Shown: in pieces, positions 8,441-17,429 of the stretch
Numbering within the stretch: the stretch's first letter is position 1
How the letters are laid out: each line of letters begins with the position of its first letter
Source: Amycolatopsis mongoliensis
Lineage (GTDB): Bacteria; Actinomycetota; Actinomycetes; Mycobacteriales; Pseudonocardiaceae
Assembly (NCBI RefSeq): GCF_030285665.1
Contig: NZ_CP127295.1
Location: 10,168,001 to 10,232,000 of the forward strand
Direction of reading: 5' to 3'
DNA length: 64,000 nucleotides
Made by a program: the position numbers and the translations under genes
Notes under the pieces: model-generated
Told to the model about the DNA's origin: nothing
What the model saw: only the letters and a program-made list of their open reading frames with translations
Databases searched by the model: none

Positions 8441-9270
8441 CGGCGCACGCTGTCCAAAACGAACTCTTCCAGGGCCGCGGCCGGGCCCTCCATGGATTCG
8501 CGGGCCAGCAGCATGAACTCGATGTCGCCGGGCTCGGGCAGGCCGTCGAGCTCGACGAGGTCGCCGGGTACCAGGCTGCGCGCGTGCAGGGTGACGCCGA
8601 GCCCGGCCGCCGCCGCGGCCCGCAGGCCGGTGAGGCTCGACGTCTGGCACGCGGCCCGCCACTCCAGGCCGGCGCGTTCGAGGCACTCGACGGCGAGCTG
8701 CCGCGTGATCGACGGCATCGGGTACTGCACCAGCGGCACCGGCCGGCCGGGCTCCAGCACCGTCGCCGCCGAGCCGATCCAGACCAGGGGCTCCCGCCAG
8801 AGCAGCCGGCCGTGGTGGGCGCCCGGGCGGCGCTTGCCCAGCACCAGGTCCAGCTGACCGGCGCGCAGCCGCTGCGCGAGGACGTCCGAAAGCTCGACGG
8901 TCAGCTCGACGTCCACCAGCGGGTGGCTGCGGCGCAGCCGGTGCAGGATCTGCGGCAGCTCGCCGAGCGCGAAGTCCTCCGAGACGCCGAAGCGCACGCG
9001 GCCGCGCAGCTCGGCACCGCGGAAGTGCCGCTCGGCGCGCTCTTCGGTGTCGACGACGGTCTGCGCGAACCCCAGCATCGCCTGCCCACGCGCGGTGAGC
9101 TCGACCGTGTGGGTGTCGCGGGCGAAGAGCAGCCCGCCCGAGTCGCGCTCCAGGCGCCGGACGTGCTGGCTGACGGTCGGCTGGCCGACCCCCAGTCGCC
9201 GCGCGGCCGCGGTGAAGCTGCGCGTCTCGGCGACGGCGAGGAACGAACGGCACAGGCGCGGGTCCAGCAC
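8437..9270 (-). CDS. LysR-family transcriptional regulator
   Basis: A 277-residue LysR regulator. The N-terminal winged HTH contains TRSFTAAARRLGVGQPTVSQHVRRLE (split: AAARRLG and PTVSQHVRRLE), and the rest forms the periplasmic-binding-like effector domain. It is divergent from a BASS-type transporter gene whose start is ~96 bases away, the usual layout when a LysR protein controls its neighbour. The stop overlaps that of the plus-strand sigma gene by four bases. The effector molecule is unknown; it is probably the transported solute. Confidence 0.93.
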   Translation of the reverse strand: MLDPRLCRSFLAVAETRSFTAAARRLGVGQPTVSQHVRRLERDSGGLLFARDTHTVELTARGQAMLGFAQTVVDTEERAERHFRGAELRGRVRFGVSEDFALGELPQILHRLRRSHPLVDVELTVELSDVLAQRLRAGQLDLVLGKRRPGAHHGRLLWREPLVWIGSAATVLEPGRPVPLVQYPMPSITRQLAVECLERAGLEWRAACQTSSLTGLRAAAAAGLGVTLHARSLVPGDLVELDGLPEPGDIEFMLLARESMEGPAAALEEFVLDSVRR

Positions 9271-9366
9271 CCGGCCACTTTATCGCGATTCGCGATGACA
9301 GTAAGTTCGGTCATCGGGGTTCACAATGACCACGGCCTAGCCGAGAATTGCCGGGGAAGGAGATCC

Positions 9367-10341
9367 ATGTCCCGGTTTCGTCTCGACCCGTTCGTCGCCG
9401 CCATCCTCGCCACCGTCGGGGTCGCCACGCTGCTGCCCGCCTCGGGAGTGGTCGCCGACGGCTTCGGCACCGCCACCACGATCGCCGTCGGGCTGCTGTT
9501 CTTCCTGTACGGCGCCCGGTTGTCCGCGCAGGAGGCCCTCGACGGGCTGCGGCACTGGCGGCTGCACGCGGTCGTGCTGGCCGCCACGTTCGTCCTGTTC
9601 CCGCTGCTCGGCCTGGCGCTGTTCCTGCTGCCGCCGTCGGTGCTGCCCGCGCAGCTCGCCGCCGGGGTGCTGTTCCTGGCCGTGCTGCCCTCGACCGTGC
9701 AGTCGTCGATCGCGTTCACCTCGATCGCCCGCGGCAACGTCGCGGCGGCGATCTGCAGCGCGTCGCTGTCCAACCTGGCCGGGATCGTGCTCACCCCGCT
9801 CCTGGTCGCGCTGCTGCTGTCGGGGGACGGCGGCGGCGTCGACGGTTCGGCCGTGCTCGGGATCGTGCTGCAGCTGCTGGCGCCGTTCGTCGCCGGACAG
9901 CTCGCGCGGCGGTGGATCAGCGCCTGGATCACGCGCAATTCGGCGCCGCTCAAGCTGGTCGACCGCGGGTCGATCCTGCTGGTCGTCTACACGGCGTTCA
10001 GCGCGGGCATGGTCGAGGGCATCTGGCACCGGCTCGACGCCGGCCACCTGCTCGTCCTCGCCGTCGTGTGCTGCGCGCTGCTCGCGGCGGTGCTGGGCGC
10101 GACCGGCTGGGGTGCTCGCGCGCTGGGCTTCGCCCGCGCCGACCGGATCACGATCGTGTTCTGCGGGTCGAAGAAGAGCCTGGCCAGCGGCCTGCCGATG
10201 GCGACGGTCCTGTTCGGGCACGCGCAGGTGGGGCTGATCGTGCTGCCGCTGATGCTGTTCCACCAGGTCCAGCTGATCGTCTGCGCGACGCTGGCCCGCC
10301 GGTACGCCCGGGCCGCGGCGCCGGAACTCGTCCCGGCCTGA
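9367..10341 (+). CDS. Bile acid:sodium symporter (BASS/YfeH-like) family transporter
   Basis: A 324-residue membrane protein with about ten hydrophobic segments. Motifs GLLFFLYGARLSAQEAL, GVLFLAVLPSTVQSSIAF and VFCGSKKSLASGLPMA are characteristic of the YfeH/SLC10A7-like branch of the bile acid:sodium symporter family. Such carriers move organic anions with sodium, but the substrate in actinobacteria is unknown. Start ATG 9367 is preceded by GGAAGGAGA. The long open frame upstream of this ATG is a shadow of the antisense LysR gene. Control by that divergent LysR regulator is likely. Confidence 0.9.
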   Translation: MSRFRLDPFVAAILATVGVATLLPASGVVADGFGTATTIAVGLLFFLYGARLSAQEALDGLRHWRLHAVVLAATFVLFPLLGLALFLLPPSVLPAQLAAGVLFLAVLPSTVQSSIAFTSIARGNVAAAICSASLSNLAGIVLTPLLVALLLSGDGGGVDGSAVLGIVLQLLAPFVAGQLARRWISAWITRNSAPLKLVDRGSILLVVYTAFSAGMVEGIWHRLDAGHLLVLAVVCCALLAAVLGATGWGARALGFARADRITIVFCGSKKSLASGLPMATVLFGHAQVGLIVLPLMLFHQVQLIVCATLARRYARAAAPELVPA

Positions 10342-10402
10342 CCGATGAGTTTTCCCGGCCGCCCCCGTCGGTACCGGTGACCCGACGGAAAGGTGGCACC
10401 CC

Positions 10403-10924
10403 ATGGCCAAGGTCCTCTACCACATCACGATGTCCCTCGACGGCTTCGTCGCCGGCCCCGCCGACGACATGACGTGGCTCTCCGGGCTGCCCGCCGGGCC
10501 GAACCCGGTCGTCGAGCGGGTGATCGGCGGGATCGGGGCGGTGCTGATGGGGCACAACACCTACGCGCCGGCGACGACGGCGGAGGGCAAGGTGTACGGC
10601 GGCCGCTGGGAGGGCCCGATCTTCGTGGTGACCCGCGACGCCGCGCCGTCACCGGGCTTCACCCTGGTCGACGACCTCGGGACGGCGGTGACGGCGGCGT
10701 CCTCGGCGGCCGGGGACGGGTACGTCGCGGTGCTGGGCGCCACGACGGCCCGGCGCTGCCTGGAAGCCGGGCTGCTGGACGAGGTCCTGGTGCACGTGGC
10801 ACCGATCCTGCTCGGCGACGGCGTCCGGCTGTTCGACCGTCCCGGCGGCACGCGGGTGCGGCTGGAGCCCCTGGAGCTGAGCAGTGCCGGGCCGATCGCC
10901 AACTGCTGGTACCGGGTGGCGTGA
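10403..10924 (+). CDS. Dihydrofolate reductase family / RibD C-terminal domain protein
   Basis: A 173-residue RibD-C type protein: HITMSLDGFVAGPADDM near the N-terminus, GAVLMGHNTYAPA, a DDLGTAVTAA segment, VLGATTARRCLEAGLLDEV and HVAPILLGDGVRLF. These match the widespread actinobacterial DHFR-like reductases that bind NADPH but are mostly uncharacterised. The ATG follows a GGAAAGGTGG ribosome binding site. It is the last intact gene before a decayed region. A second, distant family member lies at 41145-41735. Confidence 0.9.
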   Translation: MAKVLYHITMSLDGFVAGPADDMTWLSGLPAGPNPVVERVIGGIGAVLMGHNTYAPATTAEGKVYGGRWEGPIFVVTRDAAPSPGFTLVDDLGTAVTAASSAAGDGYVAVLGATTARRCLEAGLLDEVLVHVAPILLGDGVRLFDRPGGTRVRLEPLELSSAGPIANCWYRVA

Positions 10925-10929
10925 ACGCC

Positions 10930-11696
10930 TCACCCCACCAGGACGTTCTTGGCGAAGGTGGTGGCGTAGCGGTTGACGTTGTCCCTGCTGCCGCGCGAGC
11001 CGAAACCGAGGAAGAGCCGGCTTTCGCCGGCGCGCGGCTCTTCACCGTGCCGGTGTTCATGTCGATGCGCGTGACGGAGGAGTCGATGTCCGCGGCGTCG
11101 GCGTGCCCCTCACCGTCCACTGTGTACAAATGGTCGCCGAAGATGGTGTAGCCCTTGAAGACCACGCTGCCCGTGCTCAGCGCCGGCCGCGGGAAGTGCG
11201 CCGGCGGCGCGGAGAAGTCCCCGGCGGCGGCGCTCGCGAGGGGGAAGACGCTGTACCACATCTTGCCGCCTTCACTGCGGCGCACGGCGATCCGGTGGTT
11301 TCTTCACCGAAGATGTTCCGCCGTCGACGAACTTGAAGCGTGCCAAGGCGGTGCCGACGGGTTGCACGCCGATCGACACGCCGTGCCCGGCGTGCCCCAG
11401 GTGCATCGAGCCGAGCACCTCGCCGCCGAAGCCGAGTTGGTTGACGCAGAGGTCGTCGCCGGAGGTGCCGTTCCGCGCCTGGACGACGAAGAGCCGCCGG
11501 TTCACGTTGTCGAAGGCGAAGCCCTGCATGACGTGGTGCGACTCGGGGAGCAGCTTGCCGCGGAAGAGGGTCGTGGGAGCGCTGGGTGATGTCGAAGTAG
11601 GGCGAGGCGGGCACACCGTCGGCGGCGGTGGCGGTCCCGGCGAACACGGCACCGGCCCCGAGCGTGGCCGCGGGACAGCGTGGTCGGGAGGTTCAT
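10930..11696 (-). pseudogene. Decayed secreted protein gene (TagC/baseplate-like, multiple frameshifts)
   Basis: Pieces of one coding sequence are spread over several minus-strand frames. The signal peptide starts MNLPTTLSRG (11694-11696) and continues in another frame as VFAGTATAADGVPASPYFDI. A third frame gives VMQGFAFDNVNRRLFVVQ and GDDLCVNQL, then a small deletion near VQPVGTALARFKFVDG. Yet another frame gives FPLASAAAGDFS and FKGYTIFGDHLYTVDG, and the gene ends with SRLFLGFGSRGSRDNVN to a stop at 10930. From memory these match secreted Streptomyces proteins labelled teichoic acid biosynthesis protein C. At least three frame changes make it non-functional. Confidence 0.75.
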
Positions 11697-11784
11697 GGGA
11701 CGGAGACTGCATCGGCGCCGTACAAACCGGCATCCCTCCGCGGGCGTGACAACCGATCGGCGGCAGCGAGCGGAATCCGCGCCC

Positions 11785-12060
11785 TCACCGCGGTCGCGGC
11801 GACGGCTTCCGCAGTTCCTCGGCGAAAATCGCACCCACGCGCCGGTTCGCTCGCCGGAGGACCCGCGCCGCCACGCGGACCACGTAGCCCAGCGCGAACA
11901 CGAGCAGCAGAGCCAGGCCGATGGCCGCGAGGTTCGCCACGAGCGCCTCCCGGTACTGGTGCGCCAGGTAGCCCAGGCCCGCCCCGGCGGTGAGTGCGTC
12001 CAGCAACGCCAGCCGGAGTGCGTGCGGACCGTGCGGAGTGGCTCGCGGTGCGGTGACCAT
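11785..12060 (-). CDS. Small membrane protein of unknown function
   Basis: A 91-residue protein with one strong hydrophobic helix (ALVANLAAIGLALLLVFALGYVV, broken: residues ~42-64) and a possible weaker one before it, ending in a basic cytoplasmic-type tail. I recognise no family. It lies alone between a decayed gene and a tRNA gene. Codon usage is normal for the window, which supports it as a real gene, but its function cannot be inferred. Confidence 0.5.
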   Translation of the reverse strand: MVTAPRATPHGPHALRLALLDALTAGAGLGYLAHQYREALVANLAAIGLALLLVFALGYVVRVAARVLRRANRRVGAIFAEELRKPSPRPR

Positions 12061-12248
12061 CGCTCGACCCTCCCGCCAATCCGTTCAGCGGCGACGCCCT
12101 TGCAACCTAGACGAGGCTGCGCCGGTCGGTGGCCACTTCAACCTGTTTGGCCTACCGGATCTGCCCGGATGGCCGCTGTGATAACTTGAAGCGAACTGGG
12201 TCTTCTGTGCAAATGCAAATCCCCGTGCCGCCTGCGCGCCGGGGCCAG

Positions 12249-12322
12249 GGGGCGGTAGCTCAGTTGGTTAGAGCAGGGGACTCATAATCCCTTGGCCGCG
12301 GGTTCGAGCCCCGCCCGCCCCA
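12249..12322 (+). tRNA. tRNA with CAU anticodon (tRNA-Ile2 or elongator tRNA-Met)
   Basis: A complete cloverleaf can be drawn. The acceptor stem is GGGGCGG with CCGCCCC and the D arm is GCTC-AGTTGGTTA-GAGC. The anticodon stem is GGGGA with TCCCT around the loop CTCATAA, and the T arm is GCGGG-TTCGAGC-CCCGC; the encoded end is ACC. The anticodon is CAU. The variable region TTGGCC resembles tRNA-Ile2 (lysidine-modified) more than elongator Met, but the two are hard to separate by eye. The 3' half overlaps the end of the neighbouring minus-strand recombinase frame, marking this gene as the probable integration site of the adjoining element. Confidence 0.92.
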
Positions 12323-13915
12323 CCGATGTAGTCGTTGTGCGAACCACTCCTTTCGGGGCCGTTTCCGCTGGTAGGGCGGTTGCGGCCTCGTTTGCGTTGC
12401 GGGGTTGGGGGATGCGGAACACGGGCTTGAGCGTGTCGGGTCCGGTGATGGTGACCCGTGCGATGAGGGCTTCGATCAGGGCCTTGGTCTGGTTGTGGCT
12501 GCCCTCGGCGATCACGTCGCCGATGTGGTCGGCGACCTCGGCCATAGCGGCGGCGTCGGGTGCAGTGGGGCCGTCGTCGAGGTCGGCGGTGAGGTCGTCA
12601 CGGCGGACGCGGAGTTGCTTGAGCCGTGCCCGTAGGCCGGTGAGGCGGTCGGCGACGAGTTCTTCGTCCATCGTGCCGTTCTCGAACGCGGTCAGGTAGC
12701 GGTCGATGGCCTGGTCGGTGTTGGTGATCTGCGTCCGGACGGTCGCGAGTTCGGCGCGCCGGTCGGCGTGCGCCGCCCGGTGGTGGGCTTGCTCGGCGGT
12801 GATCGCGTCGGTGATGAGGTCGTACCGGGTGCGGTAGAAGTCGGCGAGCGCGTCGAGGATCGCGGCGTCGACCGCGTCGGCGTTGAGGCGTTTCGCGTCG
12901 CACTTGCTGGCGTCGTAGCGGGCCAGGTTCCAGCACGTGTAGTAGCGGTAGGTCTTGTTCCGCCCGGTCGCCCGGGTGCCGATCATCCCCTTGCCGCATT
13001 TCGGGCAGTTCAGACGGCCGGTGAGCACGTAGTCGGAGCCGGACGCGGCGCGGTGGGCGTGGGACTCGCCGCGCGCGTCGAGGATTGTTTGCGCCTTCTC
13101 CCACGTCTCGGTCGTGATGAGCGCGGGGTGGGTGCCGGTCTTGGTGGCTTCCCGGAACGAGAGTTCCCGAGATAGACGCGGTTGTTCAACGCGCGGAGTA
13201 CTTGGTGTCCGGACCAGCGTCCGCCGGTGGTGGTCCGGTGACCACGGTCGTTAAGCGCCGTAGCGATGGAGCGGGTGCCGAGCCGGTCGCGGGTGTAGAG
13301 GTCGAAGACCAGGCGGACGATGACGGCTTCGGACTCATCGGGCACCAGCTTGTCGGTGGTCTTGTCGACCTGGTAGCCGAAGGGGCGTTTCCCGCCTTTC
13401 CATTTGCCGTTGGCGTGCTTGCGTTCCATGCCGTTGATGACCCGGTCGATGATGGTGTCGCGTTCGAACTGGGCGAACATGCCGAGCATCTGCACCAGCA
13501 TCCGGCCCATGGCGGTCGCGGTGTCGAACGGTTCGGTGGCCGAGCGGAACACCACCCCGCACTCGTCGAGTTCGTCCAGCAGCGTCACCATGTCCGACAG
13601 GTTGCGGGAGAACCGGTCCACTCGGTAGACCAGCAGCACGTCGATCAGCCCGGCGCGGGCGGCGGCGAGCGCGGATTGCAGCCCGGGGCGGTCGGTGTTC
13701 GCGCCGGACGCGTCGTCAGGAAACCGCTTGACCAATCGCCAATTCGGTTGTGACTCCACGTAGGACTTAAGGCGGTGGTCTTGGGCTTCGATGGAGTAGG
13801 GCTGGTGTTCGTCGTCGGTGGAACGCCGGACGTAGATCCCGACCCGTACCGTGTCGAGGTCATCGAGGGTGCGGGTGGTCTTGCGGCTGCGCCGTTTCGT
13901 CGCCGATCGCGTCAT
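12282..13915 (-). pseudogene. Large serine recombinase (integrase), frameshifted
   Basis: Two frames together encode one large serine recombinase. The N-terminal part (13915 down to ~13165) has the resolvase catalytic domain: VRVGIYVRRSTDDE with the nucleophilic serine, then LLVYRVDRFSRNLSD, and the recombinase DNA-binding domain (FGYQV, ALNDRGHRTT, VLRALNNRVYLG). The frame then changes within a CCC run at 13166-13168, where one missing base explains it, and continues with LSFREATKTGTHPAL, a zinc ribbon (CPKCGKGMIG and CWN...KCDAK) and a coiled coil. The final residues RAGLEPAAKGL are antisense tRNA sequence, so the stop lies in the tRNA anticodon loop. It is a real frameshift or a sequencing error. 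Confidence 0.85.
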
Positions 13916-14111
13916 GGTGTGCCGACTCCCTGTGTGGTGCGGGCGTGCCGGGGACTTACCGGTGAAACCGGGCTTGTGCAAGGTTTCCGCAAGTCCCCGG
14001 CACGCTACTAAAATTCACTTAAACCGCTGGTCGCGGCCATGATCCCCGTTGCTTCCATTGTCCCAAATGCGTGCGGGAAAGTGAAGCGCCACAACGGGTT
14101 ATCTCGGCCGT

Positions 14112-14366
14112 TTAGGCGGCCTTTTCGTTGCTACCGCTGGTGTCGCGTCGGTTTTTCCACTGGCCGATGAGCGCGGCCAGCGCGGTCACTGCTTGGTCGT
14201 AGTGCTGGGCGGTCATGGGTTCGGTGTCGATGTCCTCAACCGTCCACAGGCGGTCTCGTGTGGACGGCCGGCGGAACGGCAGCACCACGCCGCCGGGGTC
14301 GCTGTCGGCTTCGGCGTGGGCTGGGTCGTTGGTGTTGCGGGGTGGGCGCGGCGTGGCGGGTGGCAC
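14112..14366 (-). CDS. Small hypothetical protein of the integrated element
   Basis: An 84-residue hydrophilic protein; the only recognisable part is a C-terminal helix-rich stretch (TAQHYDQAVTALAALIGQW). It lies on the same strand between the recombinase and the replication-relaxation gene pair, consistent with an accessory element gene. I recognise no family. A 196-base non-coding stretch separates it from the recombinase start. Confidence 0.5.
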   Translation of the reverse strand: MPPATPRPPRNTNDPAHAEADSDPGGVVLPFRRPSTRDRLWTVEDIDTEPMTAQHYDQAVTALAALIGQWKNRRDTSGSNEKAA

Positions 14367-14420
14367 GGCGGGTGTCTCCTTGGCGGCGTCGGCGGACGGG
14401 GTGCGCGTGTGGTGGGTTGG

Positions 14421-14975
14421 TCACCTCCGAATCAGTGGGCGAGACAAGGTGCGGGACCGGCCCCGAGACCGGCGAGACTGGCCGAGACTCGCGGTCTCGC
14501 ACCGGGACGGCGGGCGAGACCGGGTGTCTCGCGGCGTCTCGCTCGTGGTGCGGGATCGGGATCGACGTTCGGCGGCAAGGTCGAACACGGCGTGCTGCCC
14601 AGCCCGGCGGCCGAGGACGAATGCAGCGGCCAGGGTGGGTACGACAGCGGACGCGTCGAGGTAGACCCGTCCGGTGCCTGGGTCGCGCCAGCCGCCGAAC
14701 ACCCGCCCCGGCATCGCCAGCGCGCTTGCGGTTCGGGTGTGGGTGAGGTAGTCGGTGAGGTAGTCGGTGAGATCGTCGGCGGTGACCGGGCGGCGGTAGC
14801 GGCGTTCGCACTCTGGGTGGACGGAGACGGCGTAGCCGGTGCGCATGTCGGTTCCGGTGACGGGATCGACGGTGAAACCGCCGTCCGGAACCGAGAGGGC
14901 AGCGGCCATCGCTGCCAGCCGCGCCGCCGATAACCGGCGGCCGTGTGGATCGGTGGTGGGTTGGGTGTGGTTCAT
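14421..14975 (-). CDS. Hypothetical element protein coupled to the replication-relaxation gene
   Basis: About 184 residues from ATG 14975, which overlaps the stop of the upstream gene (ATGA). The first ~120 residues look ordered (RLSAARLAAMAAALSVPDGGF, GYAVSVHPECERRYRR, PGRVFGGWRDPGTGRVYLD), and the tail is arginine/serine-rich and probably disordered. A 12-base tandem repeat around 14745-14775 encodes DYLTDYLTHT. No known family is recognised. Translational coupling suggests it works with the replication-relaxation protein, perhaps in plasmid-like replication or transfer. Confidence 0.65.
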   Translation of the reverse strand: MNHTQPTTDPHGRRLSAARLAAMAAALSVPDGGFTVDPVTGTDMRTGYAVSVHPECERRYRRPVTADDLTDYLTDYLTHTRTASALAMPGRVFGGWRDPGTGRVYLDASAVVPTLAAAFVLGRRAGQHAVFDLAAERRSRSRTTSETPRDTRSRPPSRCETASLGQSRRSRGRSRTLSRPLIRR

Positions 14976-15892
14976 GCGGCTGTCCGTCGCGGCACCGGGT
15001 GTCGCTGTGCGGGTGCCCCGAGCCGTGCCGCGAGCTGGGTGAGGGCGCGGCGTCGATGTTGCCCGGCGGGCAGCCACACCGGGTCCGTCGCGGGCTCGTT
15101 CGGCGCCGGATGATCGGCGGCGAGGGTGGCGACCGGGACCGGTGCGCCACCGGGCCATCGGCGGGTGATGGCGTCGTGCAGGTTCCGTTCCCGCGTCGTG
15201 CGGGGGAGCCCGAACAGGACCGGCTTCCCGATGCCGGCCCGCGCGAGGTCGGCGTACTTGGTGATCTTGTCGGTGAGGGTGTCGAGGGTTTCGGTGCCGG
15301 TGTCGTGTTCGTAGAAGAACCCGATCGTGCCGTGCGGGTCGGTGTATTCGCCGTAGCCGTCCGGGCGGACGATCCCGCCGCAGGCGTCGGCGGTGATGGT
15401 TTCGGGCCACCACTGCGCGAGCGTGCACCCGTCGCGGGTGCGGGCGGCCCCGGCGAGGCGGGTGAAGAACTCGTTCACGCCTAACAGGTGCTCGGTGTGC
15501 GGCGAGTGCGCCAGCCGGAGAACCTTCTCGGTGACCGCTGAGGGTTTCGGGAGTGGGGTGTCGGTGGCGGCGGCGTGCACGGCCGCGCCGACGTGGCCGA
15601 GGGTGTAGCGCCACGGTTGGGAACCGGGCCAGATCTCGCGCCGGAACCGGGCCAGCACCCCGCGCTGATACAGGGCGGTGAGGCGGTGGCGGGCGTGGTG
15701 CGGCGAACCGAACAGCAGCCGCGTCACCTGGAGCGCGGTGAGCACGCGGTGCCGGTCCAGGTAGGACAGGAGCGACATGTCCCGGTCGGTCAGACCGCGC
15801 GAGCGGACCAGCGCCTCGCCGGTGCTGGCGGGTTGCAGTTGCACCCTCGGGGGTTGGGGGTAGGTATTCCTAGAAAGTTGGGGCACGGGCAT
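14972..15892 (-). CDS. Replication-relaxation family protein
   Basis: A 306-residue protein. The N-terminal region is a winged-helix-like DNA-binding domain (LTDRDMSLLSYLDRHRVLTALQV, TRLLFGSPHHARHRLTALYQRGVL), and the C-terminal part (LGVNEFFTRLAG, WWPETITADACGGIVRPDGYGEY, FFYEHDTGTETLDTLTDKI) has the restriction-endonuclease-like look of the replication-relaxation family of actinobacterial plasmids and integrative elements. Proteins of this family are thought to act in plasmid DNA replication or relaxation. It is followed by a coupled gene and lies downstream of the ATPase gene on the same strand. Confidence 0.8.
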   Translation of the reverse strand: MPVPQLSRNTYPQPPRVQLQPASTGEALVRSRGLTDRDMSLLSYLDRHRVLTALQVTRLLFGSPHHARHRLTALYQRGVLARFRREIWPGSQPWRYTLGHVGAAVHAAATDTPLPKPSAVTEKVLRLAHSPHTEHLLGVNEFFTRLAGAARTRDGCTLAQWWPETITADACGGIVRPDGYGEYTDPHGTIGFFYEHDTGTETLDTLTDKITKYADLARAGIGKPVLFGLPRTTRERNLHDAITRRWPGGAPVPVATLAADHPAPNEPATDPVWLPAGQHRRRALTQLAARLGAPAQRHPVPRRTAA

Positions 15893-15923
15893 GGCTCCTC
15901 CACAGTGGACCTACGCAGGGGCT

Positions 15924-17429
15924 TTAGGCGGCCTCGGGCGGCAACTCGGCAGGCAACTCATAGGCTGCCCACGAGTTGCCTGCCGAGTTGTCCACCGAAT
16001 TGCCGTCACCCAAGGGATTGCCGGATTCGGTGTTCCAGTGCTGCCGCAGCGCATGCGCGGCTGTGCTGGCGGCGGGTGTGGCGTCCAGCCTGCGCGCCGA
16101 GGCGTCCTCGCTGCGCGCCTGCCGGGACAGCCCGGTCCGCGCCCGCGCCACACGCCGCAGCGCCGCGCCCCGGCCGGGCGGCGCGGGTGGCAGCGGCAGG
16201 GTGTCCAGCGTGCATGCGGGGATGTCCCGGCCGCCCGCGACGGCGCGGGCGACGACCTGGAACGCCGGACGCCGACGCAACCCGTGTTCGTCGATGTCCG
16301 GGGCGACGTGCCGCACCAGGCGGCGGGCGTCGTCCGGGGACACCGTGAAGTAGACCTTGGTGCGGGCGTTGGCGTCGATCCCTTCGCGCACATCCGGCGG
16401 CAACTGGGCCTGATGCTGATGCGCCAGCACGAGCGAGACCCGATAGCCGCGGGCCTCGGCGAGCGCGTCGTCGACGCCGATGGGCAGGTGCAGGAAGTTG
16501 TGACACTCGTCCACCACGATCGTCGCGTCCGGCCGCCGCGCGGGCGGGCGGGCGGCGCGGCGGGTGATCTCCTGCCACAGCCGAGCGATCAGCAACGACC
16601 CAACCAACCGCGAGCAGTCCTCCCCGATCCCGCCCTTCGGGAGCCGGGCGATCAGAACACCGCCGTCCAGGACATCGGCGAGGGTGAAACTCGACCGCGC
16701 CGCGCCGAGCAGGGTACGAGCGAACGGGCGGGTGAGCACCGACCGCAGCCGCGACGTGACCGGGGCGACCAGCTGGCCCCGCTGCGCCGGGGTGGCCTCG
16801 TTGAACGCCGCCCAGAATCCTTCCAGCCCTTCCGGTTCGCCGACCTCGGCCAGCACCTCACGCCGGAACCCGGCGTTTTGTAGCAGCGGGACGATGTCGG
16901 CCAGGGTCGAGCCATCCCGGCGGATCAGGGTGAGGCAGGCGGCGCGCATGAGGTCGTCCATCCGCGGCCCCCAGGAGGCGGCGTAGAGGCGGCGGAACAC
17001 CGACACCACCCCATCGGCTACCACCGCCCGCTGTGCCGGATCAGGGGCATGCAGGACATTGAACGCGGCCGGCGCTGCGTGTTCGTCGGGGTCGAGGATC
17101 ACCAGCCGATCCCCGCAGTCGGCGGGCAACCGGTCGATGACGTTCGTGGCGAGGTCGCCTTGCGGGTCGAGCAGCACCACGCCGCGCCCGGCGTCGGCTT
17201 CGCCGAGCACGTGATGGGCCAGCCATGTGGACTTGCCTACCCCGGTCACGCCCTGCACGTGAAGGTGATGCCGCGCGTCCGCCACGCTGACCCCGACCAG
17301 TTCGGCGAGACCGGTCGTGGTCGCGCCGAGCAGCTTCGGAGACTGCCGAGCCGGGTCCGCGAACGGCGAGACCACCAACCGTGCACCGCCGTGGCCCTGA
17401 TGGTCCTGGTGGTGGGTGTCAGGCCGCAT
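15924..17429 (-). CDS. TraG/VirB4-like conjugative transfer ATPase
   Basis: About 501 residues from ATG 17429; a start at 17516 is possible but would overlap the upstream gene by ~98 bases. Walker A is GVTGVGKST and Walker B is ATIVVDECHNFL, with a FTLADVLDGGVLIARLPKG segment and a conserved VLAHQHQAQLPPDVR arm. These are typical of the type IV secretion or conjugation ATPases of actinobacterial integrative elements, which move DNA between cells. The C-terminal ~90 residues are low complexity. It overlaps the membrane-protein gene upstream by ~11 bases, forming one operon. Confidence 0.85.
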   Translation of the reverse strand: MRPDTHHQDHQGHGGARLVVSPFADPARQSPKLLGATTTGLAELVGVSVADARHHLHVQGVTGVGKSTWLAHHVLGEADAGRGVVLLDPQGDLATNVIDRLPADCGDRLVILDPDEHAAPAAFNVLHAPDPAQRAVVADGVVSVFRRLYAASWGPRMDDLMRAACLTLIRRDGSTLADIVPLLQNAGFRREVLAEVGEPEGLEGFWAAFNEATPAQRGQLVAPVTSRLRSVLTRPFARTLLGAARSSFTLADVLDGGVLIARLPKGGIGEDCSRLVGSLLIARLWQEITRRAARPPARRPDATIVVDECHNFLHLPIGVDDALAEARGYRVSLVLAHQHQAQLPPDVREGIDANARTKVYFTVSPDDARRLVRHVAPDIDEHGLRRRPAFQVVARAVAGGRDIPACTLDTLPLPPAPPGRGAALRRVARARTGLSRQARSEDASARRLDATPAASTAAHALRQHWNTESGNPLGDGNSVDNSAGNSWAAYELPAELPPEAA

